DNA of 64,000 nucleotides from Adhaeribacter rhizoryzae (GTDB lineage Bacteria > Bacteroidota > Bacteroidia > Cytophagales > Hymenobacteraceae). The stretch is taken from the NCBI RefSeq assembly GCF_008629685.1, contig NZ_VWSF01000026.1, positions 22,929 to 86,928 on the forward strand, written 5' to 3'. The notes under the pieces were generated by a model. It was not told where the DNA came from, made no database searches, and was given only the letters and a program-made list of their open reading frames with translations. Below, in pieces: positions 26,979 to 34,867 of this stretch. A program made the position numbers and the translations under genes. How positions within the stretch are numbered: position 1 is the stretch's first letter; every line of letters begins with the position of its first letter.

Positions 26979-27593
26979 TTAGGAATCTATTTTATGCTGT
27001 TCTACTAATTCCAGCCGTTTTACCACCGAATTTTTACTTAGAATAGTGCCCGGCGACAACACCGCATTGGCTCCAATTCTGGAATAATCGCCCACCAAAG
27101 AGCCAAATTTATCGCTGCCGGTATTAATTATTCTGGAATCGTAAACCACCGAAATATTTTTGATTGCTCTTTCATTATAATGATTGGCCGCAATAGAACC
27201 GGCTTCGAAATTAACCTGCCGGCCAATAATGCTGTTACCAATGTAATTAAAATGTGCAATGGCCGTATTGGCGCAAATAATACTGTTTTTGATTTCGCAA
27301 CCGGGCCCAATTCTAACTGAATCGGTCAGGAAAACACCCTCCCGGAAATAAGCATGTGCCCCCACAAAACAATGCGGACCAATAATTGCCGGACCTTTCA
27401 GCACAACGCCTTGCTCTATTACAGCCGTTTGGTGCACCGCTACGTTATCGTTAATCGTAAATTCAGCTCCCAGATTTGTAATTATCCCGGATAAGATATT
27501 TTTCAGGTTATTCGTAATCTCCCAGGGCAGCAGGTTACCGTGGTTAGGCAACAGGCTGGAAAAGTCTTCTATAAAATTGTCTATCGGTATCAT
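26979..27593 (-). CDS. hexapeptide left-handed beta-helix protein
   Basis: The 204-residue protein has an N-terminal segment like the linker before the GlmU acyltransferase domain (LLPNHGNLLPWEITNNLKNI). Hexapeptide repeats fill the rest (VLKGPAIIGPHCFVGAHAYF; IICANTAIAHFNYIGNSIIG). It resembles the C-terminal half of UDP-N-acetylglucosamine pyrophosphorylase-type proteins without the nucleotidyltransferase half. An acyl or acetyl transfer to a nucleotide sugar is possible, but no catalytic residue can be assigned. The ABC-F gene lies 57 bases upstream on the same strand. Confidence 0.85.
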   Translation of the reverse strand: MIPIDNFIEDFSSLLPNHGNLLPWEITNNLKNILSGIITNLGAEFTINDNVAVHQTAVIEQGVVLKGPAIIGPHCFVGAHAYFREGVFLTDSVRIGPGCEIKNSIICANTAIAHFNYIGNSIIGRQVNFEAGSIAANHYNERAIKNISVVYDSRIINTGSDKFGSLVGDYSRIGANAVLSPGTILSKNSVVKRLELVEQHKIDS

Positions 27594-27650
27594 GTAGAGT
27601 AATCAGTTAATATGCTAGCGGCGCTCATTTGCCGCATTCTTTAAGGATAG

Positions 27651-29240
27651 CTATACCAAATTAATCGTTCGTTCTATGTTTACTTGCTTCAGAAAATACG
27701 CATCGTGCGATACCACCAGCAGCGTGCCCTGGTAATCGTTAATAGCCGCGGTTAATATTTCGGTGTTCTGAATATTCAGGTTATTGGTTGGTTCGTCCAG
27801 AATAATTATATCGGGCGCTTGGTTACCAATGGTGAGGCAGCAAAGCATGAGCCGCATTTTTTCGCCGCCGCTCAGGGCACTACAAGGTTTATCCCAATCG
27901 TCTTTGGTAAACAAAAACCGGTTTAGCCTGATTTTTATTTCGTGCTCCTGCAGGGCAGTACGGTTAAACTGCTGCGCCTGCTCGTAAATATTCAGGTGGT
28001 TGTTTATTAAAGAATAATCCTGGTCGATGTACACGGCCTGGTTAGCTGCCCGGTAAACCGTACCGGAATTTGGCTCCAGTTGGCCTAAAATTATTTTTAT
28101 TAAAGTGGTTTTGCCCGAGCCGTTTAAGCCTTGCAGGGCAATTCGTTCGCCGCTGGTAATCCGAAAATTTAAGGGCTGTTGCCAAAGTAATTGTCCGGCA
28201 TACCCGTAGTTAATATCCTGGGCCGTAACTAATATTTTGCCCTGGTGCAGCGCCGATTGGTCGAAGTTAAACTTCATTTTGTCTGCAGCGGGTAATTCTT
28301 GCCGCAAGGCCGTAAGTTCCTGGGCAATGGCTCCTATTTTTTCGGCATGCACGCCTTTTAGCTTAGCGGTGCTGTTTTCCGCGCTGTTTTTCAGGGTATT
28401 CATCACAATTTTAGGAAGTCCGGCTTTTTCCTGTTTTTTCTTACCGCGGGCATCCAGCTTTTGTTGTTTTTCGGCGGTTTCCCGTTCTACTTCTTTGGCT
28501 TTCCGTAGGGCTTTTTCCTTGCTTTTAACATCTTCGGTTAAGGCCTGGCTTTGGATTTGTTTCTGCTCTTGGTAGAACTCAAAATTGCCGCCGTAAACGG
28601 TTATGCCGCGCTTGCTTAGTTCCAAAACCAGGTCCAATAAATTCAGCAAAGTGCGGTCGTGGCTTACTACCAATAAAGTGCTGCTCGTGGACTGAATAAA
28701 TTTATACAACAAAGCTCTGCCGGCGGTATCGAGGTGGTTGCTGGGCTCATCTAATAAAACAATTTCGGGTTGGTGAATAAAAATACCCGCCAGAAACACT
28801 TTGGTTTTTTGCCCACCGCTAAGGGTGCCCATGGGCTGCGATAAATCCAGATCGGTTAGTTGCCAATATTGCAGCGCCTCCTGGCACCGTTCTTCCAGGG
28901 TCCAGTCGTCGTTTAGCCTTTCCAGGTTTTCTTCGGTTACCTGGCCTTCCAGAATTTCTTTTAACGCTTTTAATTTTGTTTCTATCCGGAGGGCCTGGGC
29001 AACCGTTAGGTGGTTAAACTGCCCGAATAATTGCGGTACATAATATGGTTTAGAACTGGTTTTTATTAATCCATCGGCTGGTGGTAAATCACCGGCAATA
29101 ATTTTAAGTAAAGTAGATTTACCGGCGCCGTTATTGCCAATTAAGGCTGCTTTGTGGTGCCGGTTAAGGGTGAGATTTAGGTTCTGAAATAATAGATCCT
29201 GGTTAGGATGGGTATAGGAAATATGCTGTAAGGTAACCAT
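27651..29240 (-). CDS. ABC-F family ATPase
   Basis: The chosen ATG at 29238-29240 gives MVTLQHISYTHPNQDLLFQN; an 18-codon extension is unlike the family. The 529-residue protein has two ATPase cassettes. The first shows Walker A GNNGAGKSTLL, signature LSGGQKTK and Walker B IVLLDEPSNHLD; the second has GLNGSGKTTL, LSGGEKMR and IIILDEPTNNLN. A charged linker (KSKEKALRKAKEVERETAEK) joins them. There are no membrane segments. ABC-F proteins act on the ribosome, either as housekeeping translation factors or in ribosome protection against antibiotics. Which applies here cannot be told. Confidence 0.95.
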   Translation of the reverse strand: MVTLQHISYTHPNQDLLFQNLNLTLNRHHKAALIGNNGAGKSTLLKIIAGDLPPADGLIKTSSKPYYVPQLFGQFNHLTVAQALRIETKLKALKEILEGQVTEENLERLNDDWTLEERCQEALQYWQLTDLDLSQPMGTLSGGQKTKVFLAGIFIHQPEIVLLDEPSNHLDTAGRALLYKFIQSTSSTLLVVSHDRTLLNLLDLVLELSKRGITVYGGNFEFYQEQKQIQSQALTEDVKSKEKALRKAKEVERETAEKQQKLDARGKKKQEKAGLPKIVMNTLKNSAENSTAKLKGVHAEKIGAIAQELTALRQELPAADKMKFNFDQSALHQGKILVTAQDINYGYAGQLLWQQPLNFRITSGERIALQGLNGSGKTTLIKIILGQLEPNSGTVYRAANQAVYIDQDYSLINNHLNIYEQAQQFNRTALQEHEIKIRLNRFLFTKDDWDKPCSALSGGEKMRLMLCCLTIGNQAPDIIILDEPTNNLNIQNTEILTAAINDYQGTLLVVSHDAYFLKQVNIERTINLV

Positions 29241-29732
29241 AATTTCTTTCTTCAAAAAAGTGAATAATAACCGTGTTCCGCCTAAGCGGTACACTAGCTG
29301 TTTTCTTCCTGAAAGAAATTATATCTCACATAAATAGGTCTTTAGTAGGTAGGTGCAGGCAAATTTACAAAAATTTTTTGGTTGTAATGCGTTTGGGTAC
29401 TAGTCCTGATTGCCCACCGATGAAACTATATTAATTGCTTTTGGGGCCAGCTTAGTTGTATAGCATTTAAATAAGTCGTTAGTCAGTAGCCCTTGCAGCG
29501 TGTTTTCACCGGCAAGTAGTTGGGCAAAGCCCTAATGGCGACCAACTTCGCTTTTAATCCAAATACTAAACGCTACGGCCTTATACTTTAATAAGCTAGA
29601 TAAAATTTTTTCGGTTTCTTTACCATCTAATATATTAGCGTGGGTGGTACCTTTAATTTCATAAATAACTGAAATAAATCATTTTACTTATGGATTGCAA
29701 ATGTCTGAAAAGAGGTTTAAGAAACCCAATTC
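29241..29732. repeat. gene-free stretch with Repeat family C, copy 2 (29455-29577)
   Basis: Within this stretch, 29455-29577 matches Repeat C. It has GTATAGCATTTAA near the left, then CCCTTGCAGCGTGTTTTCAC, GGCAAGTAGT, and ends with AAATACTAAACGCTACGG. The terminal inverted repeat has decayed compared with copy 1. No gene is seen in the rest. Confidence 0.6.
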
Positions 29733-29789
29733 TGTCATTCAGGAGGAAACTATTTAGCAGGTTGCCAAATAGTTTCCTCCTGAATGACA
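29733..29789. repeat. Repeat family A, copy 3: 23-bp perfect hairpin
   Basis: Two perfect 23-base arms (29733-29755 and 29767-29789) enclose an 11-base loop. The core is GTCATTCAGGAGGAA. The left flank GTTTAAGAAACCC is roughly complementary to the right flank, so the element extends outside the stem. It lies 61 bases past the stop of the thioredoxin-like gene. Confidence 0.85.
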
Positions 29790-29850
29790 CGGGTAGATTG
29801 CTTATACTAATAAGCTGTTTAGAAGAAAATTATGCAAAATAGCAGCTATC

Positions 29851-30399
29851 CTACAAAGCCGGCAATATTTGGGTAATGGGGGTTTCGCCTTTAAACGCTT
29901 TTACCAAACGGCCCTCCGCGGTGTAAATAAACATACTCGGCGACTCCATGGGGCCAACCGTGTTTAAAATATCTTCGATGGAGGCTTGGGCAAACACAAA
30001 GTTCGGTTCAAAAGCTAGTTTATATTCCTGCGCAAATTTGGTTAAAGCATCTTGCGGGTAATTGGTAATAAAATAAACCTGATAATCACGAAAGGCCTGT
30101 AAGTTCTCCCGAATTTGAGCCGTTTCGCGCTGGCAATGGTCACAATCCGGCTGAAAAAAGAATAAAATGGTTTTCCCGGTCAGGTTGTTGGCCATTAGTT
30201 TGGTACCATCCAGTTTGGTTAAGGGCAGTTGTGGTAAATCGGTGGCGGCTTCGGTAGCTTGGGGTGGCGCACTTACCGGCGATTGGCTGTTCTGGGTTGC
30301 GGTTTCCTGGCTTTCCGGCACCTTACTTTGGGGGTTATTGCAACTGGTAATAACGGCCGCGAATAAAAATATTTTAATTAAATGATAACTTCTCTTCAT
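29851..30399 (-). CDS. thioredoxin-like redoxin lipoprotein (TlpA type)
   Basis: This 182-residue protein has a lipoprotein signal (IKIFLFAAVITSCNNPQS; Cys near residue 20). A Ser/Gln/Pro-rich linker follows, then a thioredoxin fold from about residue 58. The active site is FFFQPDCDHCQRET, a C-x2-C pair of TlpA/AhpC-TSA relatives. PMESPSMFIYTAEGRLVKAF holds the expected cis-Pro region. It would sit in the periplasm, membrane-anchored, and reduce or sense disulfides. No partner gene is adjacent. Confidence 0.9.
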   Translation of the reverse strand: MKRSYHLIKIFLFAAVITSCNNPQSKVPESQETATQNSQSPVSAPPQATEAATDLPQLPLTKLDGTKLMANNLTGKTILFFFQPDCDHCQRETAQIRENLQAFRDYQVYFITNYPQDALTKFAQEYKLAFEPNFVFAQASIEDILNTVGPMESPSMFIYTAEGRLVKAFKGETPITQILPAL

Positions 30400-30487
30400 A
30401 GCCCTAATATTAGGTTTATCCGTCTTTATTCAAAGAAACTGTTCAGGTTTATATTCATCTATTTTTGGGAGAGTTGGTCTATTTAAT

Positions 30488-30573
30488 TTGTCGAAATAGC
30501 TGAATCTACTTTTATTTGGTTGTATTAGATCCTTCGGCAGGCTCAGGATGACCCAGTAGTAAACACCTAAGCG
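30488..30573. repeat. Repeat family B, copy 2
   Basis: This shorter copy contains TTGTCGAAATAGCTGAATCT on the left and ATCCTTCGGCAGGCTCAGG on the right, followed by CACCTAAGCG. It lies in the divergent gap 30400-30685 and may overlap promoters of the flanking genes. Confidence 0.7.
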
Positions 30574-30685
30574 TAAGAATCGTTTTATGATGGTATAATT
30601 TATAAAATACTAAACATTACCTAATTCTGAAAATTGCCGTACTTGGTGCTGTTTAGTTTTCAGGCTTTTTAGTTCTAATAAATTT

Positions 30686-30970
30686 ATGAATCCGCGTTTA
30701 GAAATAAATTATTGTACCCAGTGCCGCTGGTTGCTGCGGGCAGCCTGGATGGCCCAGGAAATATTAACCACTTTTGAAACCGAGATGGGCGAGGTAGCCC
30801 TGGTACCCGGCACCGGCGGCGTTTTTGATGTACGGCTAAACGGCGAGTTAATTTATTCGCGCAAAGAAGCGGGCCGCTTTCCGGAAGCAAAAGAACTAAA
30901 GCAACTTATCCGCGACCGCATTGCCCCCGATAAACCCTTGGGCCACAGCGACCGGAAAGAACCTGTGTAA
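30686..30970 (+). CDS. SelT/SelW/SelH-family (Rdx) thioredoxin-like protein
   Basis: The 94-residue protein opens MNPRLEINYCTQCRWLLRAA. This matches selenoprotein-W-like Rdx proteins with a C-x2-C in place of C-x2-Sec. The rest (LVPGTGGVFDVRLNGELIYS; GRFPEAKELKQLIRDRI) fits the family. The likely role is a small cytosolic redox adaptor. It is the first of three small plus-strand genes ahead of the GH15 gene. Confidence 0.92.
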   Translation: MNPRLEINYCTQCRWLLRAAWMAQEILTTFETEMGEVALVPGTGGVFDVRLNGELIYSRKEAGRFPEAKELKQLIRDRIAPDKPLGHSDRKEPV

Positions 30971-31105
30971 ACGGTAAGTTCCTGGTTTGTAATAACAGCC
31001 ATCGGCAGCTTTCTAAATATTTATAACTTTTAAAAGCTGCGGCCGTTCAATCCCAAACTTATTCGGCCCGGAACAGGGCTACGTAATATTTTACCTAAAT
31101 TATTT

Positions 31106-31357
31106 ATGCAACAACGAGAAGTAACCGACCAGGAAAATACCAATTGGGTTTGTGTGCAGGCTTTTGGCGGCCTGAAAGAAGAAGCTGCTGAAGAAGCCGC
31201 CGACCGCATAGAAACCGAAGATGGAAAAGTGCCGGTAGTTTGTACGCCCAACGGCGGGGCCCAAACCGTACGCCTGCAACTAGACCGCAACTGGCTGGAA
31301 ACTTATTCCGACGAGCAATTGCTAACCGCTATTACCGAAGCCCGCGCCGCCGCCTAA
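31106..31357 (+). CDS. small acidic protein, function unknown
   Basis: The 83-residue protein is well-formed (NTNWVCVQAFGGLKEEAAEE; CTPNGGAQTVRLQLDRNWLE) but has no family I recognise. It has no signal peptide and is acidic with an Ala-rich end. It lies 135 bases after the Rdx gene on the same strand. Confidence 0.6.
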   Translation: MQQREVTDQENTNWVCVQAFGGLKEEAAEEAADRIETEDGKVPVVCTPNGGAQTVRLQLDRNWLETYSDEQLLTAITEARAAA

Positions 31358-31415
31358 GGGCAGAAGTTTCAGAATTAAGATAAAATATTTAAATTAGCTG
31401 CTCGTTTAAAGGCTA

Positions 31416-31535
31416 ATGTCGAAGTTTAAAACCTACCTGAAAAAACTAGGAGTTGCCGGGTTCCTGTTCTTCCTGATAAAAGGACTTATCTGGCTATTTA
31501 TCTTTTTGGGTGGGGCCAAATTATTATTCGACTAA
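31416..31535 (+). CDS. 39-residue membrane peptide
   Basis: The frame encodes a basic start (MSKFKTYLKKLG), one long hydrophobic helix (GFLFFLIKGLIWLFIFLGG), and a short tail ending LLFD. Codon usage and the K/G pattern look like a conserved small inner-membrane protein of Bacteroidota. It begins 58 bases past the previous stop. Bases 31536-31794 carry nothing else that I can identify. Confidence 0.65.
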   Translation: MSKFKTYLKKLGVAGFLFFLIKGLIWLFIFLGGAKLLFD

Positions 31536-31794
31536 GGCTATTTAGCTTTCTTCTCTATAAGCGCTGTCGGCTTCTGGCGCTGTATTAAATAACTACCTAT
31601 TTCTGCTTACTTGTGGTTTAAGTTGATGAATTACTGCCGGGCAGCCCGTTTGCATTTACCGCAGTACTAATTGCACGCTGGTAGTTATTTACGCCTACAA
31701 AGCAACTCAAAAGCATAAATTGGGGTAAAAGCGCAACATTACACTTTGCTTATACCTGGCAAGCGTTTAAACCCTCAATTATTTACCATACCGG

Positions 31795-33582
31795 ATGGCT
31801 AACAGTAAACATACTTATGACTACGGCGTAATCGGAAATTGCGCGTACCTGGCATTAATCGGGAAAGACACCAATATTTCCTGGATGTGCTGGCCCCGCT
31901 TCGACTCCAGTTTTATTTTTGGCAGCCTGCTCGATAAGAAAAAAGGCGGTGAATTTTCGGTTCGTCCGTCGGACCCCCATTTTCGTTGCAACCAATATTA
32001 CATCGAAAATACCAATGTGCTGTGTACCGAAATTGAAAATACCCACGGCCGTTACCGCGTAACCGATTTTGCGCCCCGTTTTCACCACAGCGAGCGCTAT
32101 TTTAAACCCATTATGCTCATTCGCAAAATAGAGCCGCTTTCGGGTACGCCGCACATAAAAGTTACCTGCAACCCGGTAGGCGATTACGGCAGCATCCAAC
32201 CCGACCACGTAAGAGGCAGCAATCACATTACTTACCTGGGTTTAGAAGAACACGTGCGGCTTACCACCAATGTATCGCTTACGTATATTATAGACGAAAC
32301 TCCGTTTGTTTTAAACGAAACCAAATACCTGGTACTTACCTTTGGCGAACCTTTGGAAGCGCCATTGCTTAATACTGCCGAATCGTTTCTGGTAAAAACC
32401 ATTGCTTACTGGCGTAATTGGGTAAAAAGTACCAGTATCAGTAATTATTACCAAACGCAGGTTATCCGGTCGGCGCTGGCCTTAAAAATTCACCAGTACG
32501 AGGATACCGGCGCTATTATTGCCGCCAGTACTACCAGTTTGCCCGAGGCACCGCACAGCACCCGTAACTGGGATTACCGTTTCTGCTGGATGCGCGACAG
32601 CTATTATATTTTAACCGCCTTTAACAACATTGGCCACTTCGAAGAAATGGAACGATATTTCCATTACATTGCCAATGTATCGGTACAGGCCAAAGATCGT
32701 TTTCAGCCGTTGTACGCCATTAACGGTGCCAGCAAACTAACCGAAAAAGAACTGGATTTAGAAGGATATCTGGGTAATAAACCCGTCCGGATTGGTAACG
32801 ATGCTTATACCCACATTCAGAACGATGTGTACGGGCAGGTATTAGTAGCCTTATTGCCGTTGTATGTCGACCGTCGGTTTATTGATGCCGGCCGGGTAGA
32901 ATCGCTTAAGCTGGTTTACCACACCGTAAACAAACTCGAACAATACATACATGAAGCCGATGCGGGTTTGTGGGAATTCCGGCACCTGAAGCAAATGCAC
33001 TGCTATACGTTTTTATTTCATTGGGCCGGTGCCAACGCCGCCTGGAAAATAGGCCAATATTTACAAGACGATACCCTGACCAAACTGGCCAACCGGCTAC
33101 GCCAGGAAGCTGCCGCCCGGATAGAAGAGTGCCAGGACCGCGAACGCGGCGTTTATACCAATGCCATCGGTTCTAAATATTTAGATGCCAGCACCCTGCA
33201 ACTCATTATGATGGGCTACCTGGACCCTAGTTCCGAACTAGCCCGTACCCACCTGCGCAACCTGGAAAAAGAACTTAAAACCCCCGAAGGCTTATTCTAC
33301 CGCTACCGCCACGCCGACGATTTTGGTACACCCGAAACCACTTTCCTGATTTGCTCTTTCTGGTATATTGAGGCCCTGGCCTGTGTAGGCCGCTTAGACG
33401 ATGCCATGCGAGAATTTGAAAAAATATTGCAGTACACCAATCACCTGGGTTTGCTCAGCGAAGACGTAGATGCCAAAACCGGCAGCCAGTGGGGTAATTT
33501 TCCGCAGGCTTACAGCCACGTAGGATTAGTTAACGCCGCCTACCGCATTTCTAAGAAAATAGATTTGCCTAATTTTTTGTAG
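31795..33582 (+). CDS. GH15 family glucoamylase/trehalase-like glycosidase
   Basis: The 595-residue protein has an N-terminal beta-sandwich (YDYGVIGNCAYLALIGKDTN; WMCWPRFDSSFIFGSLLD), then an alpha/alpha barrel. GH15 signatures are visible: RNWDYRFCWMRDSYYILTAF, the acid Glu in GLWEFRHLKQMHCYT, and the base Glu in LLSEDVDAKTGSQWGNFPQA with YSHVGLVNAAYR. Members release glucose from alpha-glucans or hydrolyse trehalose. There is no signal peptide, so it is probably cytosolic. It fits as the breakdown arm of the GlgE/trehalose genes encoded 5 kb away. Confidence 0.94.
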   Translation: MANSKHTYDYGVIGNCAYLALIGKDTNISWMCWPRFDSSFIFGSLLDKKKGGEFSVRPSDPHFRCNQYYIENTNVLCTEIENTHGRYRVTDFAPRFHHSERYFKPIMLIRKIEPLSGTPHIKVTCNPVGDYGSIQPDHVRGSNHITYLGLEEHVRLTTNVSLTYIIDETPFVLNETKYLVLTFGEPLEAPLLNTAESFLVKTIAYWRNWVKSTSISNYYQTQVIRSALALKIHQYEDTGAIIAASTTSLPEAPHSTRNWDYRFCWMRDSYYILTAFNNIGHFEEMERYFHYIANVSVQAKDRFQPLYAINGASKLTEKELDLEGYLGNKPVRIGNDAYTHIQNDVYGQVLVALLPLYVDRRFIDAGRVESLKLVYHTVNKLEQYIHEADAGLWEFRHLKQMHCYTFLFHWAGANAAWKIGQYLQDDTLTKLANRLRQEAAARIEECQDRERGVYTNAIGSKYLDASTLQLIMMGYLDPSSELARTHLRNLEKELKTPEGLFYRYRHADDFGTPETTFLICSFWYIEALACVGRLDDAMREFEKILQYTNHLGLLSEDVDAKTGSQWGNFPQAYSHVGLVNAAYRISKKIDLPNFL

Positions 33583-33713
33583 GATTAAGAGAGATAGATT
33601 TATGAAGTTCATAGCGGTGCCTGAAGATATTTATTAGTCTGGATGGCGCCGCTAATTGGTTTTGTTAACCTGCTAACCAAATAGATTAAACTGTTTAAGG
33701 CTGGTGCTGAATT

Positions 33714-34259
33714 TTATTTCCATACCCATTCGGTCTCAATGCTGTACGGAATATTTAAAAAACGGGCAAGCTCTTCCAGTCTGGTTTTCAATAAGTCGAC
33801 TTCTTTAATTTGATTTTTTGGTAGTATATAAGCCTGACCGATTTTTAATTTAACAATGAAGATGGAGGGGATATCGTATATTTCCTCTATTTCTTTGGTT
33901 AATAGTTTACTTTCACTTCCATTTTCTTTTACCATAATAAAATCATCGGTAAAAGTTAAAGTGGCTAATCTGCCCAATCTTTCTTTTAAATTTTCCCGAA
34001 AGAAGCTTTTGTAATGCCTATAATAGCGTTTCTTCTCATAAACCGGATAAAAGAAAAACCAGAGCACCCCAATTATTACAAATATTATAGCAAAGGGAGA
34101 ATTATCTTTATAATAAAGCCCAACTCCCAAGGCAACATATAATATTGAAATCCAAATTTTATTTCTTTGCCTTCTTTTCTTTATTACCTCCGACTTAGTT
34201 GCCATATATAGCTGATAAGTCATAAAATCCTCCTCTGTTACGGTATATTCTATAGTCAT
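33714..34259 (-). CDS. YcxB-like membrane protein
   Basis: The predicted start gives MTIEYTVTEEDFMTYQLYMA. The frame is also open from an ATG 15 bases up (MTIDF), produced by a tandem duplication of CTATAGTCATAAAAT spanning the start. The protein of about 181 residues has two hydrophobic segments near residues 38-70 (IWISILYVALGVGLYY; FAIIFVIIGVLWFFFYPVY). A C-terminal YcxB-like beta domain follows (LATLTFTDDFIMVKENGSES; AYILPKNQIKEVDLLKTRLE). The family is of unknown function, at the inner membrane. Confidence 0.8.
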   Translation of the reverse strand: MTIEYTVTEEDFMTYQLYMATKSEVIKKRRQRNKIWISILYVALGVGLYYKDNSPFAIIFVIIGVLWFFFYPVYEKKRYYRHYKSFFRENLKERLGRLATLTFTDDFIMVKENGSESKLLTKEIEEIYDIPSIFIVKLKIGQAYILPKNQIKEVDLLKTRLEELARFLNIPYSIETEWVWK

Positions 34260-34511
34260 AAAATCTATAGTCATAAAATGTTTTTATTCGGAATAAAGCT
34301 CTGACAGCAAATTATTTTAATTTTAAAAGCATTAAAGAGGATAGCCTATATCTTCTTGCCAAATATCAAAAATTCCAGATTAAGATAGCATACTTACCAC
34401 CAATTTAAGAATAATGTAACTAGTAGGTCCGGTAACAACAAGTCTTCAGCTAGTCTGTAAGGCTTAATAATACTTTGAGAAAACGGAGGTCAAAACCACT
34501 GCATTATACTT

Positions 34512-34790
34512 CTACTCCAACGGCATAAATAAATTATCAGGATAACACCAGGCCCAAGCTTCGCGCGGCTCGGCGGAGGTTACCACGGGGTGGCCGGTTC
34601 GGTGGTAATGTTTGGTGGCGTGCTTGTTAGGGGAAGAATCACAGCAGTGCGTTTTGCCGCAGGTTTGGCAGGTACGCAGGTGCACCCAGGTACTTCCGGT
34701 AGCCACACATTCGTCGCATTGGTACGCGGTGGCTTTTTTTATTTCCTGATCTTGGGGCAGGTGAATACAGGTTTTAGCGGTTATAGTCAT
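34512..34790 (-). CDS. UBP-type zinc finger protein
   Basis: The 92-residue protein is almost wholly a ZnF-UBP domain. Metal ligands lie in KTCIHL, YQCDECVATGS, LRTCQTCGKTHCCDSS, and the His-rich NKHATKHYHRTGHPV. The end EAWAWCYPDNLFM is typical. In eukaryotes this fold binds the free ubiquitin C-terminus; bacteria lack ubiquitin, so the ligand is unknown. It is the last gene of a minus-strand run with the receiver-flavoprotein (77-base gap) and the cNMP-domain kinase, which suggests a role in that signal path. Confidence 0.93.
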   Translation of the reverse strand: MTITAKTCIHLPQDQEIKKATAYQCDECVATGSTWVHLRTCQTCGKTHCCDSSPNKHATKHYHRTGHPVVTSAEPREAWAWCYPDNLFMPLE

Positions 34791-34867
34791 AATTTTAAGC
34801 CGGTTAAGGGGGTTCTGTTTTATTTGGTTAAAGGCTGATGCGTGATTGGTGTCGGTTTGGGCTTATT

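Noticed and set aside
34512..34790. bacterial ubiquitin-like pathway
   Set aside because: The UBP finger has no E1, E2, JAB protease or ubiquitin-like gene nearby; it is better tied to the two signalling genes.
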